Both the position numbers and the translations under genes were made by a program. A stretch of DNA of 45,749 bases. It comes from CAVAWX01 sp963642995. Lineage in GTDB: Bacteria; Actinomycetota; Coriobacteriia; Coriobacteriales; QAMH01. Below are positions 35,716 through 43,770 of this stretch, piece after piece; the stretch's first letter is position 1, and each line of letters starts with the position of its first letter. Under the pieces are notes generated by a model. The model saw only the letters and a program-made list of their open reading frames with translations, did no database searches and was not told the DNA's origin. The DNA lies in contig CAVIIZ010000009.1 of the NCBI GenBank assembly GCA_963642995.1, positions 1 through 45,749 on the forward strand, in the 5' to 3' direction.

Positions 35716-35984
35716 ACGACGAGGAACTTTGCAAAATGTTTGGAACGAGCATGGAAGAAGTGGAAGACATAGTCTCTAAGGTCGAGGCTGGAGACTACTC
35801 TGATTTTGACTTCTCCCGCACGACCATGGGTAGACCCATGGTCAAGGAGAAGATGACGACCATCTCTGCACCTGTTCCTGCCTCTCGTATTGCGGCGATG
35901 CGTCGGGCGACAGACGCTTTGGGTATCACTCGCGCTGAGTTTGTTCGCCGGGCAATAGACCATGAGCTACTGTCCATTGCGTGA
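35712..35984 (+). CDS. Probable ribbon-helix-helix antitoxin, BrnA-like
   Basis: A 90-residue protein. The N-terminal half is acidic (SMEEVEDIVSKVEAGDYSDF) and probably binds the toxin. The C-terminal half, ISAPVPASRIAAMRRATDAL then GITRAEFVRRAIDHEL, has the strand-helix-helix layout of RHH repressors. GTG 35712 overlaps the toxin stop (GTGA) and follows GAGGAGG. BrnA antitoxins have the same domain order. It would bind the dyads around 35373-35392 with its toxin to repress the operon. Confidence 0.65.
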   Translation: MNDEELCKMFGTSMEEVEDIVSKVEAGDYSDFDFSRTTMGRPMVKEKMTTISAPVPASRIAAMRRATDALGITRAEFVRRAIDHELLSIA

Positions 35985-36106
35985 TCTCGCCGCTGCAATA
36001 GTGCTTGCCTGAAGTGTCCAATCGGGTTGGCGGGGCTGTGCGACAATCGCCGAAAAACGGCGGGCGCGAGCGTGCCCGCGGCAGGCCGAGAAGAGGGGCG
36101 GAGAAG

Positions 36107-36580
36107 ATGCCGGACAAACGTGGAGACGTCATCAGCTGGGACGAGTTCTTCATGAAGGTGGCCGTTGCGGCCCAGATGCGCAGCAAGGACCCGAACACGC
36201 AGGTGGGCGCCTGCATCGCCGATATCCACAACCGCATACTCTCGGTGGGCTACAACGGCACGCCCGTGGGCTACGACGACAACGACTTCCCCTGGGCCAG
36301 CACCGACGACCCTCTGACCGACAAGCACTCCTACGTGGTCCACGCCGAGGCCAACGCCGTGCTGAACTACCGCGGCTCGCTCAAGGACCTGCACGGCGCG
36401 ACCGTCTACGTCACGCTCTTTCCCTGCCACGAGTGCGCGAAGTTTCTCGTGCAGGTGGGCATAGGCCAGGTCGTCTATCTGGAGAACAAGTACGAGGGCA
36501 CCGACGACCACGAGATCGCGTGCAGGATATTCGACAAATGCGGCATCGCGTACCGCCCGTTTGACGGCCCCGACGCGTGA
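36107..36580 (+). CDS. Deoxycytidylate deaminase (ComEB-like)
   Basis: A 157-residue zinc enzyme that deaminates dCMP to dUMP for dTTP supply. The zinc and catalytic motif VHAEANAVLN (His and Glu) and the second zinc motif LFPCHECAKF are intact. The N-terminal FFMKVAVAAQMRSKDPNTQVG is diagnostic. ATG 36107 is chosen; the frame is open upstream but the residues there are Arg/Gly-rich and non-conserved. In Firmicutes this gene (comEB) lies between comEA and comEC. Here it follows holA after a small toxin-antitoxin insert. Confidence 0.93.
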   Translation: MPDKRGDVISWDEFFMKVAVAAQMRSKDPNTQVGACIADIHNRILSVGYNGTPVGYDDNDFPWASTDDPLTDKHSYVVHAEANAVLNYRGSLKDLHGATVYVTLFPCHECAKFLVQVGIGQVVYLENKYEGTDDHEIACRIFDKCGIAYRPFDGPDA

Positions 36581-36604
36581 GGGGCCGCGCCGCAGCCCGC
36601 GCCG

Positions 36605-37900
36605 CTAGGCCAACGGCAGCTCCACGGTGAAGGTCGAGCCCGCGCCCGGAGCGCTTTCCAGCTGTATCGAGCCGCCCGCATCCTCGACCGCGTGCCGCAC
36701 GAGCGACAGGCCCAGCCCCGTGCCGCCCATCTCGCGGCTGCGTGCCGTGTCCACGCGGTAGAAGCGCTCGAAGATGCGCTCTTGGTCGGCGTAGGGGATG
36801 CCGATCCCCGTGTCCTCCACGGCCAAGACCGCGCGTCCCCCCTCGCAGGCGGCGCGCACGTGCACGCTGCCGCTTTCCGTGTAGTTGATGGCGTTTTCCA
36901 GCAGGTTGTCCACCACCAAGGCCGCGTCCGAGGCGGCAAGCTTCACGCGCGGGGGGCTGCCCTCGCCCGTCTCGTCGGAAAGCACCATCTCGATGCCCTT
37001 CGCGTCGGCGCGGGTGAGGTGCGCGTCGAAGGACACGGCCACGACCCCGGCGAAATCGCTCGTCTCCGCGTTGCGCTCCTTTGCCTGCCTGTTCTCGAGC
37101 CGCGCGAGGTCGAGCAGGTCGCGCACCAGACGCTGCAGGCGAGAGGCCTCCTTTTCGAGGCGCTTGGAAAACATCGATATCGCCTGCGTGTCGCCGTCGT
37201 GTGCGGCGCTTGCGATGCTTTCCGAGAGCAAGGCGATGCCCGCGACGGGCGTCTTCAGCTCGTGGCTGGCGTTGGCCACGAAGTCCGTGCGCATACGCTC
37301 CAAGCGGGTGACCGGCCGACGCGAGCGCGAAAGCGACAGCCACGCCACGACGACGCCGACTATCACGGCGACGGCCAGCAGCACGAGTCCCGTGTTGCGA
37401 AACTCCGCCGTCACCGCCTTCACCCCGGCCACCGACCCGGCCAGGCGCAAGACGACGCCTTGACCTTGCCAAGTCGCGGGCACGGCGGTGTAGAGGTACT
37501 CCGTGCCGTCGGTGGTCGAGTTGCGCCGCGCGTGCCCGGTCTGCCCCGCCAGCGCCGCGGCCACCTCCTCGCGTCCGGCATGGTTTCCCATCTTCGAGGC
37601 CTTCGCCTCGCTGTCGGCCAGCACCTGCCCGCTCGACGCGATGATGCTCACGCGCAGACCGCCGCCCGAAAGCTCGTCTGCCAGCTCCTGGGCGCCCTTG
37701 CCGCTCTCGCCCAGCGCGACCTTTCCCGCATAGGCCGTCGAGTCCAGTTTGTCGTAGGCGCGCTGGACCTCCTGCTCGTCGATGGGGGCGAAAAGCGACC
37801 ACCCCCACAGCAAGGCCACGACGCTCGCCACGGCGATGTAGCCGCCGACGATCCAACTGCGCCAGCTCTCGCCGTCTTTCGTGCTGGCAGACAAGGTCAT
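36605..37900 (-). CDS. Sensor histidine kinase (HisKA, PhoR-like)
   Basis: A 431-residue membrane kinase. Two transmembrane segments (about residues 16-36 and 165-187) enclose an extracellular sensor of about 130 residues. The phospho-acceptor is the His in FVANASHELKTPVAGI (about residue 217). The ATPase domain has the N box DNLLENAINYT, G1 VEDTGIGIP, F box IFERFYRVD and G2 GGTGLGLSLV. ATG 37900 overlaps the stop of the regulator gene (ATGA), so the two are co-translated. The signal is unknown; the divergent surface-protein gene is a plausible target. Confidence 0.94.
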   Translation of the reverse strand: MTLSASTKDGESWRSWIVGGYIAVASVVALLWGWSLFAPIDEQEVQRAYDKLDSTAYAGKVALGESGKGAQELADELSGGGLRVSIIASSGQVLADSEAKASKMGNHAGREEVAAALAGQTGHARRNSTTDGTEYLYTAVPATWQGQGVVLRLAGSVAGVKAVTAEFRNTGLVLLAVAVIVGVVVAWLSLSRSRRPVTRLERMRTDFVANASHELKTPVAGIALLSESIASAAHDGDTQAISMFSKRLEKEASRLQRLVRDLLDLARLENRQAKERNAETSDFAGVVAVSFDAHLTRADAKGIEMVLSDETGEGSPPRVKLAASDAALVVDNLLENAINYTESGSVHVRAACEGGRAVLAVEDTGIGIPYADQERIFERFYRVDTARSREMGGTGLGLSLVRHAVEDAGGSIQLESAPGAGSTFTVELPLA

Positions 37901-38604
37901 GACGCGTCGCCCTCCTCGTGGCGCGCCTCGAATCGGTACCCCATGCCGTGCGCGGTCTGGATATAGGTCCAGCCGTCGCGGTTGACGGCCTTTCGTATGC
38001 GGCGCACGTGCGTGTCGATGGTGCGCGAGGTGGAGAGGAACTCCTCGTCCCACACCTGCTCGGCGATCCACTGGCGCGTGCACAGCATGCCGGGGCGCTG
38101 CGCCAGCGCGACGAGCAGCGCGTACTCCTTGCTGCGCAGTTCGACGGGCTGTCCTGCCACGAGCACGCGGGCGGCGGCCCTGTCGATGCACAGCTGTCCG
38201 GCCTCGATGCGCGCGCCCTCGTCCGGGGCTTGCCCGTGCGCATGAGAGCGGCGCAAGTGCGCCCGCACCCGTGCGAGCAGTTCGGCTGTGGAAAAGGGCT
38301 TGGTGATGTAGTCGTCGGCGCCGGCGTCGAGCCCGCGCACCTTGTCGGCGTCGCCGTCGAGCGCGGTCAGCATGATGATGGGCACCTCGTCGCCGGCCTC
38401 GCGCAAGGCCCGCGCCACCTCGATGCCCGTCATCTCGGGCAGCATCACGTCGAGCAAGACGAGGTCGGGTTTTGCCTCGTGCGCGCCCGCGAGGCCGGCG
38501 GCTCCGTCGGCGGCGCAGGTGACGGCATATCCTTCCCGCGTGAGGGCAAATTCCATGGTGATGCGTATGGTTTTGTCGTCTTCGACCAAGAGGATGTCGG
38601 CCAT
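37897..38604 (-). CDS. OmpR/PhoB-family response regulator
   Basis: A 235-residue transcription factor. The receiver domain has the acidic pocket LLVEDD, the phosphorylated Asp in LVLLDVMLPEMTG (about residue 51), the Thr in IIMLTA and the Lys in YITKPF. The winged-helix DNA-binding domain ends with SRTIDTHVRRIRKAV and TAHGMGYRF. It is transcribed with the histidine kinase. A pair of GGGGCTT-type repeats lies in the 260-bp region shared with the divergent surface-protein gene and may be its binding site. Confidence 0.96.
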   Translation of the reverse strand: MADILLVEDDKTIRITMEFALTREGYAVTCAADGAAGLAGAHEAKPDLVLLDVMLPEMTGIEVARALREAGDEVPIIMLTALDGDADKVRGLDAGADDYITKPFSTAELLARVRAHLRRSHAHGQAPDEGARIEAGQLCIDRAAARVLVAGQPVELRSKEYALLVALAQRPGMLCTRQWIAEQVWDEEFLSTSRTIDTHVRRIRKAVNRDGWTYIQTAHGMGYRFEARHEEGDAS

Positions 38605-38767
38605 CTCTCGCGCCCCCTTTCGCCTCGCCCGTCTTCATGTTGCCCGCGGCGTTCTCGTTTGCCCCATCATGCACGATGCATGCCGCCGTGCGCGGGCATT
38701 TCACAATAAGTTTGCTTTTGCGTGCGTTTCCGCGCTTTCGCGTCTTTCGGCGCGCGGGCGCCTGAAA

Positions 38768-38814
38768 GGGGCTTCAGGGATCTTTGGGGGCTTTTCAGGG
38801 TCCCTTCCTATCAT
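38768..38814 (+). promoter_or_regulatory. Candidate activator-dependent promoter with direct repeats
   Basis: GGGGCTTCAGGG (38768-38779) and GGGGCTTTTCAGGG (38787-38800) are direct repeats about two helical turns apart. They are followed by the -10-like TATCAT (38809-38814). The position of the -35 is GGGGGC, which fits no sigma-70 element, so an activator bound to the repeats would be needed. A third TTTCAGG lies near 38828. Confidence 0.45.
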
Positions 38815-38864
38815 GGGGCTCGTCAGTTTCAGGCGCGGCGGCAACGGAAGCGAGGATGCAGACG

Positions 38865-41012
38865 ATGAAAAGCGGAAACGAGATAATCGACGTGAGGTCG
38901 TGGGCAGCCGGCGAGGCGGCCGATGTGGATGGCGGGACGGACGCCGGCAGCGCCTCGGCGGCGCCCGGGGCAAGAGACGCCGGATACAGCGGGCCTTCTG
39001 GAAGCGGGCATGGGGCAAAGGCGGCGGGCGGCGCGGCGCATTCGGCGATGTGGAAGAAGGTGGGCGCCGGCGTGCTCGCCGCCGTGCTCGTGGGCGGCTG
39101 CGTGCCACTGACCGCCTTTGCCGCCCAATACCATGCGGGCCAAAACGCCACGGCCGCCTCGTCGAGCGCGGACTTTGGGCAATCCGGCGGCCAGAGCGGC
39201 CAGCAGTCCGGCGACGGCCAAGACAGCCAGCAGCCGGGCGGCGATGGCCAGGCAGGCGGCCAGGCTCCAAGCGGCGACACGGACGGCCAGCCCCCGGAAA
39301 AGCCCGACGGCGACACGAGCGGCCCGCAGGACGGGCAGGCGCAAGGCCAAGGCGGCCAGCCCCCCGCCATGCCGGACGGCGGCGGGGCGAACACGCAGAG
39401 CTTCGACTACACGGGCAGCTATTCCGGCGCCCTCACCGCAGACGGCTCCGAGAAGAGCTCGACGGGCGAGACCGTCGAGTCCGCCATCGCCGACCAAAAC
39501 GCCGCCCTCGTGCAAAACGGCGGCTCGCTTTCCATCAGCGGCGACACCGTTTCCAAAAGCGGCGATTCCACGTCCAGTCAAGACAACGTGAACTTCTACG
39601 GCACCAACGCCGGCATCCTGGCCGTGGGCGAGGGTTCGGCGGCCTACGTGGACGGCACGGACCTGACGACCGACGCCGCCGGCGCCAACGGCATATTCGC
39701 CACGGACAAAGCGACCGTCTACGCAAACGACGTGCGCATCACCACGAAGAGCGCGCAGGGCAACTCGCGCGGCCTCGACGCCACCTACGGCGGCACCATC
39801 GTGGGCAACAAGCTGGCCATCTCGACGGCGGGCAACCACTGCGCCTCCATCGCCACCGACCGCGGCGGCGGATCTGTCTCGGTGGCCGGCAGCACGCTTG
39901 CCACGGCGGGATCGGGCAGTCCGCTGCTCTACTCCACCGGCGACATCGAGGCAGACGGCGTGTCGGGCACGGCGTCCGGCAGCCAGATAGCCGGCATGGA
40001 GGGCAAGAACAGCATCTACATCGAGGACTCGCAGCTGTCCAGCACCAACAACGCCATCTCGGGCAGCGACCCCGTGAAAAACGGCGTCATCATCTACCAG
40101 TCCACTTCGGGAGACGCCGACACGTCCACCGGCGACGCCGCCCGCTTCGAGGTGCTGCGATCGACGCTTGCGACGACCATCGACTCCGGCAGCATGTTCT
40201 ACTTCACCAACACGAATGCAAACGTCGTCGTGTCCGAGTCCACGCTCGATTTCGACAGCTCGAAGGTGAATCTCGTCCAAGCGCAAGGCAACGACGCGAA
40301 CAACTGGGGCAGCGCCGGCTCCAACGGCGCGACCGTGAACTTCACCTTGAAAAAGCAAGAGGCGGCAGGCAACGTGACGGCAGACGACATCTCGAGCGCC
40401 ACTGTCTATCTGCTCGACGGCAGCACGTGGTCCGGCGCGGCTTCCATCACGGAGAATGCCGCCGCGAACAAGAAGACGAGCGAGGCGCCCCTGACGGTGA
40501 ACGTGGGCTCGGACAGCACCTGGGTGGTGACCGCAGACAGCACCGTGGCGAACCTGAACGTGCAAGACGGCGGCCGGCTCGTGGACGGAGAGGGCAAGAG
40601 CGTGAGCATCGTGGCGGGCGGCAGCACCGTGGTCTACGGCGAGGGAGATACGACCATCACGGTGACGGGCGCCTACGGCACGAGCTTCGAGACGGGGGAT
40701 GCCAACGAGATCCAGGGGGCGAGCATCGACCGCTCGGCTTTCGATGCGCGCTACGGCACGGGCACGCAGTTCGGCGTCGTCTCGCAGACGGGTTCCTCGT
40801 CCGCGGCGAACGCGGACACGGGCGCAAGCGCGGACGGCGGCCGGCAGAACTTCTTCGAGTGGGTGCGCGAGTTCGTGGAGCGGCTCTTCGGCGGCGGGCA
40901 GGACTCCTCGCAGCGGCAAAGCTCGCAGGCCTCGCAGGGCGGCTCGCAGAACTCGCAGAACTCGCAGGGCGGCGCGCAGCAGCAGGGCGGCGCGTCCCCG
41001 CAGCAGGCGTAG
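38865..41012 (+). CDS. Large repetitive surface/exported protein (beta-helix-like)
   Basis: A 715-residue protein. Residues 1-61 are hydrophilic; a hydrophobic export segment starts at MWKKVGAGVLAAVLVGG (residue 62), with a possible lipobox VGGC, then TAFAAQ as a possible signal-peptidase site. Next is a Gly/Gln/Asp/Pro-rich linker (about 95-175), then about 450 residues of short Ser/Thr/Asp/Gly-rich repeats (VYANDVRITTKSAQGNSRG, SVSVAGSTLATAGSG) that look like a parallel beta-helix adhesin. The end is Gln/Ser/Gly-rich without LPxTG. ATG 38865 is chosen; ATG 38856 is also possible. It is divergent from a two-component system. Confidence 0.8.
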   Translation: MKSGNEIIDVRSWAAGEAADVDGGTDAGSASAAPGARDAGYSGPSGSGHGAKAAGGAAHSAMWKKVGAGVLAAVLVGGCVPLTAFAAQYHAGQNATAASSSADFGQSGGQSGQQSGDGQDSQQPGGDGQAGGQAPSGDTDGQPPEKPDGDTSGPQDGQAQGQGGQPPAMPDGGGANTQSFDYTGSYSGALTADGSEKSSTGETVESAIADQNAALVQNGGSLSISGDTVSKSGDSTSSQDNVNFYGTNAGILAVGEGSAAYVDGTDLTTDAAGANGIFATDKATVYANDVRITTKSAQGNSRGLDATYGGTIVGNKLAISTAGNHCASIATDRGGGSVSVAGSTLATAGSGSPLLYSTGDIEADGVSGTASGSQIAGMEGKNSIYIEDSQLSSTNNAISGSDPVKNGVIIYQSTSGDADTSTGDAARFEVLRSTLATTIDSGSMFYFTNTNANVVVSESTLDFDSSKVNLVQAQGNDANNWGSAGSNGATVNFTLKKQEAAGNVTADDISSATVYLLDGSTWSGAASITENAAANKKTSEAPLTVNVGSDSTWVVTADSTVANLNVQDGGRLVDGEGKSVSIVAGGSTVVYGEGDTTITVTGAYGTSFETGDANEIQGASIDRSAFDARYGTGTQFGVVSQTGSSSAANADTGASADGGRQNFFEWVREFVERLFGGGQDSSQRQSSQASQGGSQNSQNSQGGAQQQGGASPQQA

Positions 41013-41042
41013 CGTGACGGCAAGCGCGAAACCGCGCGGGTG

Positions 41043-41813
41043 CTACTTTCCGGCGCCCGCGCGGTCTGCGCGGATGCGCTCGTAGGCCTCGAGCCATTTC
41101 GCCGCATGCGAAGGCGTCCCCTTGGCGTCGCTCGGCATCTTCTCGTCGGAATAGCGCCGGGCGACGTCGACGTCGTAGGCGCGCACCCAGTTGTCCTTGC
41201 ACCATTGAAACCATCCGTCCGCGCCGAAGTTGTAGCCCTGGACGACGAGCTGCACCTTCTCGGGTTGCTCGGGGCCGACGCCCTCGAGGTAGGCATCCCA
41301 CAGCTCGAGGTTCTGCTTGAACTCCAGCACGCCGGCCCAGATCGAGGCCTGCGGCGTTTCGGCCGCAAGACCGCGCTCGGGCCATCCGTCGCAGACGATC
41401 CAGCCCCACGCGCCCTCCGCGGCCTGCATGATGTCGTTTTTCACCCCGAGCACGCTTTCCACCTTCAGGTCGCCGGAGGATTCGACCACCATGGCGGCCA
41501 GCAGCGCGTCGGTCCACTGCGCGCCCAGCCCGCAGTCGGTGCATGCCCGCGCCACCTCGTCGCGCCATTTCTCGCAATCCGCGTACTTCGCGTCGAAGAC
41601 CTGCCAGCTGCCGATGCGCCAGATGCACGCGGCCGCGACGAGCGCCACGAGCAGCACGGCGACGACGCGCGTCTTGCGCCTGCTCCCGGCTGCGGGCAGC
41701 GTGCGGGAAACGGGTTTGCCGCCTCTTCGCCCGCAGGCCTTCTGCCGGGTATTTCCCCGCCGGGCGCTTTTNNNCCGGGCGCTTTTTCGTCGCGTGTTCT
41801 GTTCCTGCATCAT
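41043..41813 (-). CDS. Lysozyme-like/lytic transglycosylase membrane protein
   Basis: A 256-residue protein with a basic cytoplasmic N-terminus, one transmembrane helix (about residues 50-66) and an extracytoplasmic domain. The core LLAAMVVESSGD supplies the catalytic Glu, and VLGVKNDIMQAAEGAWGW is typical of the CwlT-type lysozyme-like family that cuts peptidoglycan glycan strands. YNFGADGWFQWC matches the late motif. ATG 41813 or 41810 may be used. One codon in the basic N-terminus is NNN because of three undetermined bases. It is convergent with the surface-protein gene and precedes nothing else on its strand. Confidence 0.8.
   Translation of the reverse strand: MMQEQNTRRKSARXKSARRGNTRQKACGRRGGKPVSRTLPAAGSRRKTRVVAVLLVALVAAACIWRIGSWQVFDAKYADCEKWRDEVARACTDCGLGAQWTDALLAAMVVESSGDLKVESVLGVKNDIMQAAEGAWGWIVCDGWPERGLAAETPQASIWAGVLEFKQNLELWDAYLEGVGPEQPEKVQLVVQGYNFGADGWFQWCKDNWVRAYDVDVARRYSDEKMPSDAKGTPSHAAKWLEAYERIRADRAGAGK
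41760..41786. repeat. Undetermined bases flanked by a 12-bp direct repeat
   Basis: NNN at 41772-41774 is flanked by two identical copies of CCGGGCGCTTTT (41760-41771 and 41775-41786). This looks like an assembly join over a short tandem repeat; the true copy number is unknown. Confidence 0.9.
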
Positions 41814-41847
41814 GATGAGCCTCTATGATAGCCGCCGCCCGGCCACG

Positions 41848-42459
41848 TCACGCCCCCGAAAACTTCACCACGCACAAGAGAATGAAGCCGGCGAGCACCG
41901 CCCACATCACGATCCATGCCAGGCGCTGCGGCATCTTCGCGGCCGCCGCCCGCAAAAACGGCCAGAACAGCCACGTGTAGGCGGTGGCCAGCGTGCCCAG
42001 CAGCACGTCGTTGACGATCCACGCCTGTCGGAAAATGTTGCCCGGCAGATACGAGTTGTCCCACAGCGGGTAGATCCCCGCCTCGTCGGGCTGGTTGAGC
42101 ATCAGGCCCATCGCCAGCTCCATGTCCAGGCAGATCAGCACGGACAGAAGATAGAAGACGAGCAGCGCCTTCCAGGGCTTCGAGAAACGCTCGAGCAGCC
42201 AGTTCTTCAACGGCACGAGCGCGACCGAGCACAACGCCGCCCCTATGCCGTAGACGAGGAAGGGGTACATCGGGTCGGAGAAGACCAGCGAGTCGTCGGC
42301 GACGATCCCGAAACACGCGTCCATGAACAGGCAGTAGGGCACCTCGATCCAGTGCCCCACGACCGAGAATATGCAAAACGCGAAGACGACGTCGCGCCAG
42401 AAGCCCCATGTGCGCCACTGGCGGGTGAAGGGGCGCGTCGGGTCGCGGAGAAAGGCCAT
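41848..42459 (-). CDS. Putative ABC-transporter type IV membrane protein (CmpB-like)
   Basis: A 203-residue polytopic membrane protein with about five hydrophobic segments. The stretch FCIFSVVGHWIEVPYC, then YPFLVYGIGAALC and VPLKNWLLERF, matches the family called ABC_trans_CmpB. Despite the name, its biochemical role is not established. It is a shorter paralogue of the gene immediately upstream, lacking that protein's N-terminal four helices. The two genes are 6 bp apart and clearly co-transcribed. Confidence 0.75.
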   Translation of the reverse strand: MAFLRDPTRPFTRQWRTWGFWRDVVFAFCIFSVVGHWIEVPYCLFMDACFGIVADDSLVFSDPMYPFLVYGIGAALCSVALVPLKNWLLERFSKPWKALLVFYLLSVLICLDMELAMGLMLNQPDEAGIYPLWDNSYLPGNIFRQAWIVNDVLLGTLATAYTWLFWPFLRAAAAKMPQRLAWIVMWAVLAGFILLCVVKFSGA

Positions 42460-42465
42460 GCTCGC

Positions 42466-43770
42466 CTACGAGGCCGCCGTGCCGGATGCGCCGGCCGTGC
42501 CCGTCGCCTGCCCCGCCGCATCCGGCGAGCCGCCCGCACCGGCCTCTTGACTTGCGGCCGGGGCCTCTTGCACGCTTTGCGCGCTCCCGCCGGTCTCGTC
42601 TGCCCCCGGCAGGTTGACGTAGTACAGCGCGAGCAGGAAGGCAAACCCCAAGAAGACGACGACGGAGACGATCCGCATCGCGTCTTTGGGCGCGCGCCGG
42701 ACGACGCGCTCTATGGCCGGGTAGACAAACCAGGTGATGACGCTTGCCGCCACGCCGAACGCGATGGCGTTGGCAAGGCACACCTGCCCCATGAAGTTGA
42801 ACGCCATGTCGCGGTAGTCCCACAGCGGCAGCGACCCGTCCGCGAGCGGCTGGTTGAGCATCATCCCCATCGTGAACTCGATGGCGGTGCACAGCGCGGC
42901 GTTTGCCAGAAAGCTCGCCAGGAAGGGCACGAGCGGCGCCTTTATCTTCTTTTGCAACCAGTTCTTCAACGGGAACAGCAGCAGGGCGCACGCCACGAAG
43001 CCGAAGCCGTAGACCATGAAGGGATAGAGCCAGTCGCTCCATATCTGCGAGGTGGGGTCGTACTTGCCGGGCACGATGCCGAAGCGGATGAGGGTGCAGT
43101 AGCCCGCCTCCATCCAGTGCCCCACGACGGAAAAGACGCAGAAGTAGACGGCGAGGTTGCGCCAGTACTCGAGCTTGCGCGGGCGAAACAGGGAGGCGTC
43201 GTCTTCGATGGCGCGCTCGCGCTCCCGCTCGCTCCAGGGGCGCACGAGCACGGCCTTCGCGCGACGCGAGGTGGCGAAGTAGAAGATGAAGACGATGTCG
43301 AACGAGGACAGGAAGATCTGGCTTGCGATGCTGAAGGAGCCGGCGGCGATGTTGGACGCGCAGCTCGTGACGATGCCGAAGACGGAGAAGGCGATGATGA
43401 TGCCGCGCGCGTGCTTGCGCCGGTTTCGCAAAAGCCAGAAGGTGACGGCGTTGACGAGCATGTTCACCACCGTCAAGACGTAGCCGGCGCTCAGGTTCCA
43501 CTGCGATTTGGTGAGCGAGGCGAGGCTGAACATCATGGCCAGCGTCTCGACGACGATGAGGAACATGATGAAGCGCATGAAGCCCAGGTGGTGCGGGTTG
43601 GAGAAGTCGTCTTCCGTCGAGTCGCCCGCAGGCGCGACGGGCATGTCGTAGCGCGCGTCTGCCCGTGCGTCTGCCGTGCCCGCTTGCCCTCCGGCAGTCG
43701 CCTTCGCCCGTGCCACGTCCGGCTCGCCTGCTCGTGCTGCCGCCGTTTTCGTTTCTCCCGTGTCCTGCAT
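42466..43770 (-). CDS. CmpB-like membrane protein with extra N-terminal membrane domain
   Basis: A 434-residue protein. Residues 1-55 are hydrophilic. Four hydrophobic segments follow (about 63-165). Then comes a CmpB-like half with FCVFSVVGHWMEAGYC, YPFMVYGFGFVAC and FPLKNWLQKK, which aligns with the next gene's product. The last 45 residues are Ala/Gly/Ser-rich. ATG 43770 has AGGAG five bases upstream. It is first in a two-gene operon of paralogues and probably arose by duplication, with gain or loss of the first domain. No ATP-binding partner is nearby. Confidence 0.75.
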   Translation of the reverse strand: MQDTGETKTAAARAGEPDVARAKATAGGQAGTADARADARYDMPVAPAGDSTEDDFSNPHHLGFMRFIMFLIVVETLAMMFSLASLTKSQWNLSAGYVLTVVNMLVNAVTFWLLRNRRKHARGIIIAFSVFGIVTSCASNIAAGSFSIASQIFLSSFDIVFIFYFATSRRAKAVLVRPWSERERERAIEDDASLFRPRKLEYWRNLAVYFCVFSVVGHWMEAGYCTLIRFGIVPGKYDPTSQIWSDWLYPFMVYGFGFVACALLLFPLKNWLQKKIKAPLVPFLASFLANAALCTAIEFTMGMMLNQPLADGSLPLWDYRDMAFNFMGQVCLANAIAFGVAASVITWFVYPAIERVVRRAPKDAMRIVSVVVFLGFAFLLALYYVNLPGADETGGSAQSVQEAPAASQEAGAGGSPDAAGQATGTAGASGTAAS

